Assembly: GCA_023382385.1 (NCBI GenBank)
Contig: JAHDVH010000002.1
Span: 696,219-760,218 of the forward strand
Length of the DNA stretch: 64,000 nt
Direction: 5' to 3'
DNA from: a bacterium
GTDB lineage: Bacteria > Electryoneota > RPQS01
The notes beneath the pieces were generated by a model. The model was not told the DNA's origin. It did not search any database and worked only from the letters and a program-made list of their open reading frames with translations. Position 1 is the stretch's first letter. Each line of letters opens with the position of its first letter. The translations under genes were made by a program, and so were the position numbers. Positions 16,723 to 23,735 of this stretch are shown here, in pieces.

Positions 16723-17985
16723 TCAAATCTTGGACAGCGCGTGATCCAGATCATTGATCAGATCGTCGACCTCCTCGATGCCGACGGACAATCTGATCAG
16801 ATTGTCGGTGATACCGGCATGCGCGCGGGCTTCTGGGGTCATCGAGGCGTGTGTCATGGAAGCCGGATGCTGAATCAACGAGTCCACGCAGCCCAGACTC
16901 ACCGCCAGCGTGTGGACGTGCACGCTGTTCAGCAAACGCTTGGACGCCTCGTAGTCGCCTGCAATCTCAAACGAAATCATCCCGCCGGGCAGACGCATCT
17001 GCTTCTGCGCAAGACGATACTGCGGAAACCCCGGCAGTCCGGGATAATAGACGTGTGAAACTTTCGGATGACGCTGCAGCCATTCGGCAATCGCCTGCGC
17101 GTTGGCGCAGTGTCTGTCCATGCGCAACGGCAACGTTTTCATACCCATATTGAGCAGCCACGTGTCGAACGGCGACGGACACGCGCCGGTGTCTTTCATC
17201 GTGTGATAGAGTTCCTCCTTGATCCACTCGTGCTTGGTGGTCAGCGACCCGCCGATCAGCGCGCCATGACCGGAAAGATACTTTGTGGTGCTGTGCATGA
17301 CGACGTCTGCGCCGAGCGACAGCGGTTGCTGCAAGTAGGGAGTCGCAAACGTGTTGTCCACCGTGACCACAATTTCCGGGTTGACTTCGCGTACGACTCG
17401 AATAGCTTCTTCGATATCGGTTAGCTCGAGCAGCGGGTTGGTCGGCGTCTCAAAGAACAGCATCTTCGCCTGCGGATACTTCTCGATTGCCGCTTTCAGT
17501 TCGTCGAGTTTTCCGGTATCCACGATTATCGACTGCACACCGAATTTCGGCAGCATCGTTTGAAAGAAATCGTCGGTCGAACCGTACAGCGTTTCGCCGC
17601 GCAGCAGCACGTCACCCGGATGCAGTAGTGCGAAGGATAGTCCGGCAATTGCGCCCATTCCCGAGGAGTAAAGAAGCGAAGCGATGCAGCTCTCAGGGTT
17701 AGCAAGTTTGACGTCGCGGCCTTCCAAGGCATTTAACTTCGCTTCGGCGACCACCACGGTCGGATTGCCCAGCCGCGTGTACACATATCCGGACGTGCGA
17801 CGCGCGAACAAATCCGCCCCCTCTTCGGCGTTGTCGAAGGTGAAGGTGGACGTCGCAAATATGGCGTTGGTGTGACTCTTTAGTTTTGGCTGCCCGACCT
17901 TCTCGCCCGCATGCAGACAGCGAGTGCCGAACCCATAACGTAAATAGAACTGTTCAATAGCGTCTCGTAATTTAGAATCTTCCAT
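16723..17985 (-). CDS. Cys/Met metabolism PLP-dependent enzyme (cystathionine gamma-synthase / methionine gamma-lyase type)
   Basis: A 420-residue member of the trans-sulfuration PLP family. Features seen: TSTFTFDNAEEG and YVYTRLGNPT near the N-terminus, SSGMGAI (phosphate-binding), VDNTFATPYLQQPL, the Schiff-base lysine in HSTTKYLSGHG, and C-terminal RLSVGIEEVDDLINDL. Members are MetB, MetC, MetZ or methionine gamma-lyase; sequence by eye cannot choose among them. It is cytoplasmic. The gene lies 31 bases downstream of an AhpD-like gene on the same strand and ends at the shared terminator. No Met operator or riboswitch is visible upstream. Confidence 0.9.
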   Translation of the reverse strand: MEDSKLRDAIEQFYLRYGFGTRCLHAGEKVGQPKLKSHTNAIFATSTFTFDNAEEGADLFARRTSGYVYTRLGNPTVVVAEAKLNALEGRDVKLANPESCIASLLYSSGMGAIAGLSFALLHPGDVLLRGETLYGSTDDFFQTMLPKFGVQSIIVDTGKLDELKAAIEKYPQAKMLFFETPTNPLLELTDIEEAIRVVREVNPEIVVTVDNTFATPYLQQPLSLGADVVMHSTTKYLSGHGALIGGSLTTKHEWIKEELYHTMKDTGACPSPFDTWLLNMGMKTLPLRMDRHCANAQAIAEWLQRHPKVSHVYYPGLPGFPQYRLAQKQMRLPGGMISFEIAGDYEASKRLLNSVHVHTLAVSLGCVDSLIQHPASMTHASMTPEARAHAGITDNLIRLSVGIEEVDDLINDLDHALSKI

Positions 17986-18016
17986 AGTCGTTCAAAGGTT
18001 AAAATAGATAGTAGGG

Positions 18017-18379
18017 TTATACAGTATTTTGGTTTTCCCCCGCGATGACCTCATCGAGAAATTCAACGCCGCGCCGCATGTGCGGAATGACAATCGAACC
18101 GCCCACCACCAAGCCCACGGAGAAGATATCAAAAAACTCGGGCACGGAGACTCCAAGCTTGCGGCATTCGAGAATGTGATAGCGCACGCAGTCGTCGCAG
18201 CGCAGCACCAGCGACGAGACGAGTCCGAGCATCTCTTTTGTTCTGCGGTCCAGCGCGCCGTCCTGATAGGTAAGCGTGTCCACACCGAAAAAGCGTTTGA
18301 CTGCCTGATGGTCTTCACCGAGGATGCGCTGATTCATCCGCGCGCGGTAGGCTTCGAAGTCTGCGACGAGAGTAGACAT
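18017..18379 (-). CDS. Carboxymuconolactone decarboxylase / AhpD-like protein
   Basis: A 120-residue all-helical protein with LVLRCDDCVRYHILECRKLGV. This is the CxxC-x3-H motif of the AhpD-like CMD family, where the two Cys and the His give alkylhydroperoxidase or thiol-disulfide activity. Length is normal for a single-domain CMD protein. It lies between a secreted-protein gene 13 bases upstream and the trans-sulfuration enzyme 31 bases downstream. A thiol-redox role beside sulfur amino acid metabolism is plausible, but that is inference. Confidence 0.85.
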   Translation of the reverse strand: MSTLVADFEAYRARMNQRILGEDHQAVKRFFGVDTLTYQDGALDRRTKEMLGLVSSLVLRCDDCVRYHILECRKLGVSVPEFFDIFSVGLVVGGSIVIPHMRRGVEFLDEVIAGENQNTV

Positions 18380-18392
18380 GGAAGGAAGTTAG

Positions 18393-19412
18393 TTAGTGAC
18401 AGATGCTGCGCACTCTGTAAAATCGGCGCGCTAAGGCAAACCCGTTGAAATCCTGCCAGTAGCTTTCAATGGTCGTGGTAATTCCTTCAAACGGACCCTC
18501 GCCATTCAACGCACCCTCAATCAGGTAGTAATCGGCCTCCGCAACGTCCGGCCAATCGAGAAATGGCACGTTCCCGACCGAAAAGATGAGGAGATTCGGC
18601 ACCGGCGGACACTCGCCCAGCGCGGGACTGATTTCAATTGAAAACTCACCGAACTGATTCGCCGTCGTTCCTTCCACCATAATCAAATAGTCCCGTGCCG
18701 TTAAGCCGTAGGAGTAAAGGTCCGCTCCAAGCAGACAGCTTCCCGTGTCCGCGTCATCAAGATAGCCGGAAACGCATTGTGACAAAATCTGCACCCGCGC
18801 GTTGAAGAACTCCGAACAAACCTGAATATATAGATCGGCCGGTGTCGCCAGCGAGAGTCTGTAGAACACGTCCGGCGCCGCCGTTCCGCCCTCTGAACCT
18901 GCTCCAAACGTTGTGGATTCGTCGTAGTACGGGAAGAATGTGACGGGCCGCGCATTCGCGCACAAATCATGCGGCCCGCTGAACATATGCTGACATTGGA
19001 GAGCGAGCGAGTACGTTCCTGTGGATTGTCCTGAGGGATCGAGCACCTGCAAGTAGCACATCTGCGTCGTCAGTGGAAACAGAGCAATCGTCGAAAATGC
19101 TCCCGGACCGCTGTTGTCGTCCACGCCAATTAGAGTATTCAGACTGTCGTAGAGCAGAATCATCGTATTCTCAGGAGTCTCGCACGAGAACGTCCGGATA
19201 TATACCGAGTCTCCGGCGGGCAATTGAAAGCGGAAGAAGTCCGCTCCGTGTCCGTCGAGATGAGCACAGAGCACCGTATCTCCGCATTGTATCGGATTCG
19301 CCTGCTGAAATGTGTTGTTCGGCTCACTTTCACCGAGAATACGAGCTTCGGCAACTTCATACTCCAGCAGAAGCAGCCCGAACATGACGCAGAGTAAGCG
19401 GGTCAGAATCAT
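18393..19412 (-). CDS. Secreted protein with PPC-like beta domains, unknown
   Basis: A 339-residue protein with a hydrophobic N-terminus ending near VAEAR. SEPNNTFQQANPI followed by a DFFRFQLPAGDSVYI strand is the pattern of bacterial pre-peptidase C-terminal (PPC) domains; a second similar unit begins near residue 150 (NARPVTFFPYYDEST). The C-terminal 60 residues (FLDWPDVAEADYYLIEG) look like a fibronectin-type fold. Eight or more Cys suggest disulfides. There is no T9SS tail. Function unknown; it is probably exported to the periplasm or surface. Confidence 0.7.
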   Translation of the reverse strand: MILTRLLCVMFGLLLLEYEVAEARILGESEPNNTFQQANPIQCGDTVLCAHLDGHGADFFRFQLPAGDSVYIRTFSCETPENTMILLYDSLNTLIGVDDNSGPGAFSTIALFPLTTQMCYLQVLDPSGQSTGTYSLALQCQHMFSGPHDLCANARPVTFFPYYDESTTFGAGSEGGTAAPDVFYRLSLATPADLYIQVCSEFFNARVQILSQCVSGYLDDADTGSCLLGADLYSYGLTARDYLIMVEGTTANQFGEFSIEISPALGECPPVPNLLIFSVGNVPFLDWPDVAEADYYLIEGALNGEGPFEGITTTIESYWQDFNGFALARRFYRVRSICH

Positions 19413-19496
19413 AAATCAGGAGATAGCCCACACCATTCAGAAATGCACTATCCTTAAGATAAGCTAACCTCCGCTACTCTTCAAGTCCGATTTTCG

Positions 19497-19529
19497 AAAG
19501 CAACAGAGCGGCCCCCGCGAGCCGCTCTG
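19497..19529 (-). terminator. Likely terminator of the Arg-Asp repeat gene
   Basis: Stem CAGAGCGGC (19504-19512) / GCCGCTCTG (19521-19529), 8-base loop. On the minus strand it is followed by ttgctttc. It lies 34 bases past the stop of the gene ending at 19563. Confidence 0.65.
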
Positions 19530-19562
19530 CTTGAACATGCGAACAGTGTTCGCCTGCTGAAC

Positions 19563-20207
19563 CTACCGCCTGTCGCGTGGACGCGTCTTTCGGTCGTTAC
19601 GACCCGGGTTGCGATCCCTGTCTCTATCCCGATCTCGGTCCCGATCGCGATTTCTGTCCCTGTCCCAGTTGTGATCCCGATCGCGATCTCTGTTCCTGTC
19701 CCTATCCCAGTTGTAGTCCCGTCCTCGATCTCTGTCACCACCATGCCGATCGTGGCTCTGCCACGTGCGATGATGACTGTGCGGTCGTGGCGAGCTGATG
19801 AAAAAGTGAACGTCGAAAAACGACCGGCGCGGAACCCAATTGTGATCACAATAACTGCGATCCGTCCAGCGCGGATAACCTCGGCTGTCGCACAAGTCAT
19901 AACAGAAATCACGTCCGCGAATCTGACCTGCATAACAGTAGTCGTCATAGCGATCGCGCCACGCGACAATTGTCACCCACGAGCCGCTGCGCAGATAGTA
20001 GTTGCATTCATCCCAATACCATTGCGGGCCGAGATGCACGCGAAACGTCGTGCCGCAGTCGCTGAGCACGTAAGCAATCTGTCCGCGAATCGATTGAATG
20101 CGGCCTTCTATTCGGATACGTTCAAGATCATCGCGGCGGCTCGCTTCGGCACTGCCCGCAATCAATAGAGCGCCCAGTATGGCGGCAAGTGCAAGGGTTC
20201 TCTTCAT
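19563..20207 (-). CDS. Secreted protein with C-terminal Arg-Asp repeat
   Basis: A 214-residue protein with a signal peptide (MKRTLALAAILGALLIAGSAEA). Residues 24-120 form a Cys- and aromatic-rich beta domain (IEGRIQSIRGQIAYVLSDCG, WVTIVAWRDRYDDYC), perhaps an OB-like fold. From about residue 152 it becomes almost pure Arg/Asp with some Asn and Trp (NWDRDRNRD units), about 48 residues, then a basic end. The repeat is highly charged and probably disordered; it could bind mineral, polymer or metal ions. A similarly built secreted gene lies 30 bases upstream. I do not recognise a family. Confidence 0.7.
   Translation of the reverse strand: MKRTLALAAILGALLIAGSAEASRRDDLERIRIEGRIQSIRGQIAYVLSDCGTTFRVHLGPQWYWDECNYYLRSGSWVTIVAWRDRYDDYCYAGQIRGRDFCYDLCDSRGYPRWTDRSYCDHNWVPRRSFFDVHFFISSPRPHSHHRTWQSHDRHGGDRDRGRDYNWDRDRNRDRDRDHNWDRDRNRDRDRDRDRDRDRNPGRNDRKTRPRDRR
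19608..19751. repeat. Short tandem repeat encoding (Arg-Asp)n
   Basis: About 144 bases of 6-base-periodic sequence (cgatct/cgatcg/cggtcc variants) inside the gene above. It gives alternating Arg and Asp codons with periodic NWDRD units. Synonymous differences between units show it is not a fresh slippage tract. Confidence 0.8.
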
Positions 20208-20237
20208 AGTTGTGCTCCCTCAAGAGTTGTTCATCCG

Positions 20238-20699
20238 TTAATTTGCGCGGCAGCGCGACTTGTCACATTTGCGTCTGGGCGGCGGGCCATTTCGCTGCAT
20301 GCCGTGCGGCCCCAGTCCGTCCATTTGCGGTCCCTGTCCTTCTGGCCCTCGTCGCATCATCGGATCCAGCCCTCCATGCGGACCCACGCCGTCAAACCTC
20401 GGCGAAAAGTCCGGACGGTGCATAAATGGTATCCCGCCCATTGCCTGTGGTCCAAGACCAAGGCGCTCATGCCGAAATGCACGTCCCTGCATCCGCGCCA
20501 TCTCTTTGTGGCGCATGGCTTTCTGCTGATACTTCAATGCCAAATTTCTGTGTTTCATTGATTTGCGTAGGTACTTCCGTTCCTGCTTGCTTAGTTCCCT
20601 CGGTGCAGGCACGCCTTCCGGCGGTCCCGGTTGGGCGAACAACGGTGCTGCAGCCAGCAGACTGGCAATCGCAATGATGACAAGTATTCGGGGTCTCAT
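20238..20699 (-). CDS. Secreted low-complexity basic protein
   Basis: A 153-residue protein with a signal peptide (MRPRILVIIAIASLLAAAPLFAQ). A basic helix rich in Lys, Arg, His and Met (residues 37-80) is followed by a Gly-Pro-Met-rich tail with recurring MDGLGPHGMQ-like units, ending in KCDKSRC. It resembles Met/His-rich periplasmic proteins loosely (Spy/CpxP-like helix content, or metal binding), but no family is certain. It is upstream of the Arg-Asp repeat gene on the same strand, probably co-transcribed, and divergent from the Fis-like gene. Confidence 0.65.
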   Translation of the reverse strand: MRPRILVIIAIASLLAAAPLFAQPGPPEGVPAPRELSKQERKYLRKSMKHRNLALKYQQKAMRHKEMARMQGRAFRHERLGLGPQAMGGIPFMHRPDFSPRFDGVGPHGGLDPMMRRGPEGQGPQMDGLGPHGMQRNGPPPRRKCDKSRCRAN

Positions 20700-20804
20700 G
20701 GTCCCTCTCCGGTTTTATCGGGTTTCTGTAGGTTGGACAACCGCAAGCCGCCCGAGGTTTAAGCCCCTTTTGCCCTTCAGGATAACCGGTCCATCTCAGG
20801 GCAC

Positions 20805-21020
20805 ATGGACGAAGCGATGGATCAATTCCGTCGAACCTATGTAGCCATGAGTCTCGCCGCGCACAATGGCAATGTCACCAAGACGGCCCGCGCCCTCGGT
20901 GTGTCGCGCCGCACCATCCATCTCTGCATGAGCAAGTACGGCATTGATGTCAACGGCATTCGGCTGGGTGCCCCCTGGGCGCTCGAAACACTCACCAAAG
21001 AGCTGGACATGAAGCAGTAG
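20805..21020 (+). CDS. Stand-alone Fis-type HTH protein
   Basis: A 71-residue protein that is essentially one Fis-type helix-turn-helix (HTH_8). AHNGNVTKTARALGVSRRTI contains the turn and the recognition helix. This domain normally ends NtrC-type activators; here no receiver or AAA+ domain precedes it, and upstream stop codons and a divergent gene exclude a longer protein. It should bind DNA as a dimer. The best guess for its targets is the divergent secreted-protein genes at 19563-20699, inferred from position only. Confidence 0.8.
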   Translation: MDEAMDQFRRTYVAMSLAAHNGNVTKTARALGVSRRTIHLCMSKYGIDVNGIRLGAPWALETLTKELDMKQ

Positions 21021-21173
21021 AGCGAAGAACTTCAATTCCTGCTAATGACCTGAAAGGTCGGAGACTGGGGGAAGGGAAATGCGCTGTCACTCTGTGATGG
21101 CCCGTTTTCATCTTGCCTCACACCTGCTAACTCAAACTTGCCCAAATGTTTACAACATTTTTACGAAAACCAC

Positions 21174-21202
21174 TTGACTTTCACAAAATATTGTATTATA
21201 TT
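21174..21202 (+). promoter_or_regulatory. Near-consensus sigma-70 promoter with no gene behind it
   Basis: TTGACT (21174-21179), a 17-base spacer, then TATATT (21197-21202). Transcription would start near 21209, rightward, toward the convergent hydrolase gene ending at 21472. Confidence 0.7.
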
Positions 21203-21278
21203 AGCACCAGTCAACCAAGAATCAGTTCGGAGGAATTGGGCAGACTGTCCAATTTTTACCCCGCATCGCCTTCCCACT

Positions 21279-21392
21279 TTATCATTCTGAACGAAGTGAA
21301 GAATCTGCTCAAGTGGGTCCTTCAAAACGCAAACCCCATCAACAAGTGTAAGTCGTCATCCTGAAGCCGCCACGGCTGAAGGATCCCTCCGC
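21279..21392. repeat. Two units of a dispersed intergenic repeat
   Basis: Unit one contains ATTCTGAACGAAGTGAAGAAT (21283-21303), a partly palindromic element seen in many bacterial genomes. Unit two begins GTCATCCTGAAG and ends GAAGGATCCCTCCG (about 21355-21392). A third relative lies at 437-470. Confidence 0.55.
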
Positions 21393-21410
21393 TTCCCTTG
21401 CAAAACACCC

Positions 21411-21447
21411 GCAAAAAAAATGCGGCGACCCGTTGCCGAGCCGCCGC
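21411..21447 (-). terminator. Rho-independent terminator of the hydrolase gene
   Basis: On the minus strand, gcggcg pairs with cgccgc around a 14-base loop and is followed by attttttttgc. It lies 25 bases past the hydrolase stop. Confidence 0.85.
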
Positions 21448-21471
21448 GTCAAATCCTGCTTCGCTATTCTA

Positions 21472-22191
21472 CTAATCCAATCGGTTCAGAAAATCCTTGA
21501 GCACCGGAATCAAGACATGATCGCGCGCGGACTGTATCGGATGATTCGTGTCCGCAAATACGGCCAACTGTCCCTTCGGCAAAGCTTCCGCCAGATCTGC
21601 GGCTTCCGCAACCGGCACCAGTTCATCGCGATCTCCGACCGTCACCAGCACCGGAATCTTGAAGTCTTCAAGCTCAAGTTCCGTCAGTCCGGTGTCAGGC
21701 AGATTCGTCACCATCTTCGACAGCCACGGCATCAGCTCATCCAACCCCTCGCCGTGAATCGCGCGCAGCTTCTCCAAACGCTCGGGTTTATTCTCTTCCA
21801 GCCACTCAATGTCAAGCTCTGCGGCCATGTTCTCTGCTTCTTCGCCGGACCAATAGAACTTCGTCCCGTGCATCCAGATTGCCACCACGCGATTCGCGTT
21901 CTTCAACGCATAATGCAGCGCCGCATAGCCTCCCATCGAATACCCGAAAATAAGAGCAGGCTCGGTCTTCAAATGCTTAAAGAGCGCGTCAAGTTCTTCA
22001 ACCAGTACGCGGAACGTGAACGATTTCGTCAAGTCGGATTGCGCGTGACCTGGCCAGTCAACGGTTAAAACCGAATGGCCCATATCGACGAATGTCTTGA
22101 CGTGCGGACCCCATTCGGACTCTGACGTGCCGAGCATGGAGGGCAGCAGCACGATGGGCGGGCCGTTGCCGATGGAAGTGTGTTTTAACAT
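21472..22191 (-). CDS. Alpha/beta hydrolase
   Basis: A 239-residue alpha/beta-hydrolase fold protein. The oxyanion region is VLLPSMLGTSESEW, the nucleophile elbow is FGYSMGGYAAL (Ser near residue 85), the acid is in VTVGDRDELVP, and the catalytic His is in DTNHPIQ near the C-terminus. Length and order match esterases or C-C hydrolases of this superfamily, but no substrate can be assigned. It is cytoplasmic. It follows the aldo/keto reductase gene by about 40 bases on the same strand and ends at a clear terminator. Confidence 0.9.
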   Translation of the reverse strand: MLKHTSIGNGPPIVLLPSMLGTSESEWGPHVKTFVDMGHSVLTVDWPGHAQSDLTKSFTFRVLVEELDALFKHLKTEPALIFGYSMGGYAALHYALKNANRVVAIWMHGTKFYWSGEEAENMAAELDIEWLEENKPERLEKLRAIHGEGLDELMPWLSKMVTNLPDTGLTELELEDFKIPVLVTVGDRDELVPVAEAADLAEALPKGQLAVFADTNHPIQSARDHVLIPVLKDFLNRLD

Positions 22192-22231
22192 GGAAGGTTC
22201 TTATGTGAAATTAAAAAAGCCCGTGAACGGA

Positions 22232-23197
22232 TTACAATCCTTCGCTGATCTGATCCAACAACTCCAGCTCTTCAAGCGAGAGTCTCTTGCCCGCCGCACC
22301 AAGTGAATCCATCAACTGCTCGACCGACGTCGCACCGACAATCGGACTGGTGACGAACTCTTTGGAAAGCATCCACACCAACGCCGTCTGCGTCATGGAT
22401 TCTCCGCGTTGCGTTGCCACCTGTGCCAGCGCTTCCAGCGTGCGAATCACCTGCGGAGTCAGCTTCTCCTGCGCCCGCCCGTTGACCGTGTGCCGCGCGC
22501 CGTCCGGTCCCACTTCATTCGGCCGATACTTGCCCGTCAGCAGTCCGCCTTCCAGCGGCGAATAGGGAATCACACCGACTTCCGCGTCTTGACAATACGC
22601 GGCGAGTTCTCTCTCGACGTCGCGTCTGCATATCAAATTGTATTTCGGTTGAGTCGAAACAAACTGCGGAAGTCCGTGCATCGCCGCGTATCCGTTGGCC
22701 TTCGCATGCAGCCACGCCGGAAAATTCGAAACTCCGAGATAACGCACCTTGCCCTGCTTCACTAATTCGCCCAGCGCTTCGACTGTCTCTTCGACCGGCG
22801 TGTCTTCGTCGGGATAGTGACACTGATAGAGATCGATGTGATCCGTTTTGAGCCGCCGCAGCGAGTCTTCGCAGGCTTTGATGATGTGCATGCGCGACAA
22901 CCCTTCGCCCGAAGGCCCGTCCCACATCCGCCCGCGCACCTTGGTGGCAATCACCACGTCGTAGCGCGACTTCGTCTTCAGCCACTTGCCGATATACTCT
23001 TCAGACACTCCGCCCGGGTTTCCTTCCACCCACCGCGAATAAACATCCGCCGTATCAATCAGAGTAATGCCGTTGTCGAATGCAACGTCGAGAATACGAT
23101 GCGATTCGTTCTCGTCGTTGCGCCAGCCCATCGTCATCGTGCCGAGCGCAAGTTCGGAAACATGCAGCCCGGATTTGCCTAAGCGACGCGTCTCCAT
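22232..23197 (-). CDS. Aldo/keto reductase
   Basis: A 321-residue (alpha/beta)8 oxidoreductase. The N-terminus METRRLGKSGLHVSELALGT is typical. The catalytic Asp and Tyr are in LIDTADVYS, the Lys in VIATKVRG, and the His in YQCHYPDEDTPVEE. NADPH-binding features appear at the end (PIVGATSVEQLMDSLGA). Substrate unknown; family members reduce a range of aldehydes. It is three bases downstream of the ferredoxin gene and upstream of the hydrolase gene, suggesting a small catabolic or detoxification operon. Confidence 0.92.
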   Translation of the reverse strand: METRRLGKSGLHVSELALGTMTMGWRNDENESHRILDVAFDNGITLIDTADVYSRWVEGNPGGVSEEYIGKWLKTKSRYDVVIATKVRGRMWDGPSGEGLSRMHIIKACEDSLRRLKTDHIDLYQCHYPDEDTPVEETVEALGELVKQGKVRYLGVSNFPAWLHAKANGYAAMHGLPQFVSTQPKYNLICRRDVERELAAYCQDAEVGVIPYSPLEGGLLTGKYRPNEVGPDGARHTVNGRAQEKLTPQVIRTLEALAQVATQRGESMTQTALVWMLSKEFVTSPIVGATSVEQLMDSLGAAGKRLSLEELELLDQISEGL

Positions 23198-23200
23198 GGA

Positions 23201-23524
23201 CTACTTCTTTCTCGGATCGTTGTAGACGTTCCCCTTGCGAGGAGGATCGGTCGCAGGCCGCACTTCCGGCATCGGACTGTCTTTGAACTGTGGCGCGAGC
23301 TCTTCGTTGATCCTCGCCCACTCGGGCGCCAGATCCGGATCATCGACGATCGCTTCCACCGGACATTCCGGCACGCACGCGCCGCAGTCAATGCAAAGTT
23401 CGGGATCAATCACGGCAAACACTTCGCCGTTATACTCCGCCGGATAGATACAATACACCGGACAGACCTGCATGCAGGAGGCGTAGCGTTCGCCGATACA
23501 CTTTTCGGTAATGACGAAAGTCAC
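23201..23524 (-). CDS. Seven-iron-type ferredoxin (FdxA-like)
   Basis: A longer frame reaches 23617, but GTG at 23524 with GGAG nine bases upstream gives VTFVITEKCIGERYASCMQV, the usual ferredoxin start, so I take 107 residues. Cysteines follow the 3Fe-4S/4Fe-4S arrangement: C-x7-C-x3-CP early, then CIDCGACVPECPVEAI. After that comes the long C-terminal extension common in FdxA-type ferredoxins (LAPEWARINEE). It is a cytoplasmic electron carrier and is three bases from the aldo/keto reductase gene. Confidence 0.9.
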   Translation of the reverse strand: MTFVITEKCIGERYASCMQVCPVYCIYPAEYNGEVFAVIDPELCIDCGACVPECPVEAIVDDPDLAPEWARINEELAPQFKDSPMPEVRPATDPPRKGNVYNDPRKK

Positions 23525-23631
23525 GAGGCAATCTCCATCGTGCACGCAGCGGGCAAACGACCCGCCGAACGCACAAAGTTCGCGCCGCCACAGCCCGTCG
23601 GAGCCTGGTAGCGACAACCTAAGCTATTGAT

Positions 23632-23667
23632 TATTAAAGAAAAGCGGCCAGTTTCCTGTCCGCTTTG
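23632..23667 (-). terminator. Rho-independent terminator of the beta-helix gene
   Basis: aaagcgg (23641-23647) pairs with ccgcttt (23660-23666). On the minus strand the stem is followed by ttttctttaat. It lies 70 bases past the stop at 23736. Confidence 0.8.
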
Positions 23668-23735
23668 CGGTGGCCCATTGGCCGCGTAAAATATGGGTAA
23701 TTTGGAGTTAAGATGCAAGGCGGAGGAGAGGCATC

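Larger units (their letters stand above)
21021..21410. other. Intergenic region with a strong promoter and repeats but no gene
   Basis: Holds a near-consensus + strand promoter (21174-21202), a GGAGG ribosome-site-like sequence at 21229-21233, and two units of a dispersed repeat. The 72-codon frame at 21146-21364 starts upstream of the promoter's transcription start, and its product is mostly the translated repeat (FIILNEVKNLL), so I do not call it a gene. The region may express a small RNA or be the remains of a gene. Confidence 0.6.

Noticed and set aside
19608-19751. Possible CRISPR or minisatellite array
   Set aside because: The repeat is 6-base periodic, in frame, and encodes Arg-Asp inside a secreted protein; there are no spacers.
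21146-21364. 72-codon frame over the promoter and repeats
   Set aside because: It starts before the promoter's transcript start, and most of its product is the translated dispersed repeat.
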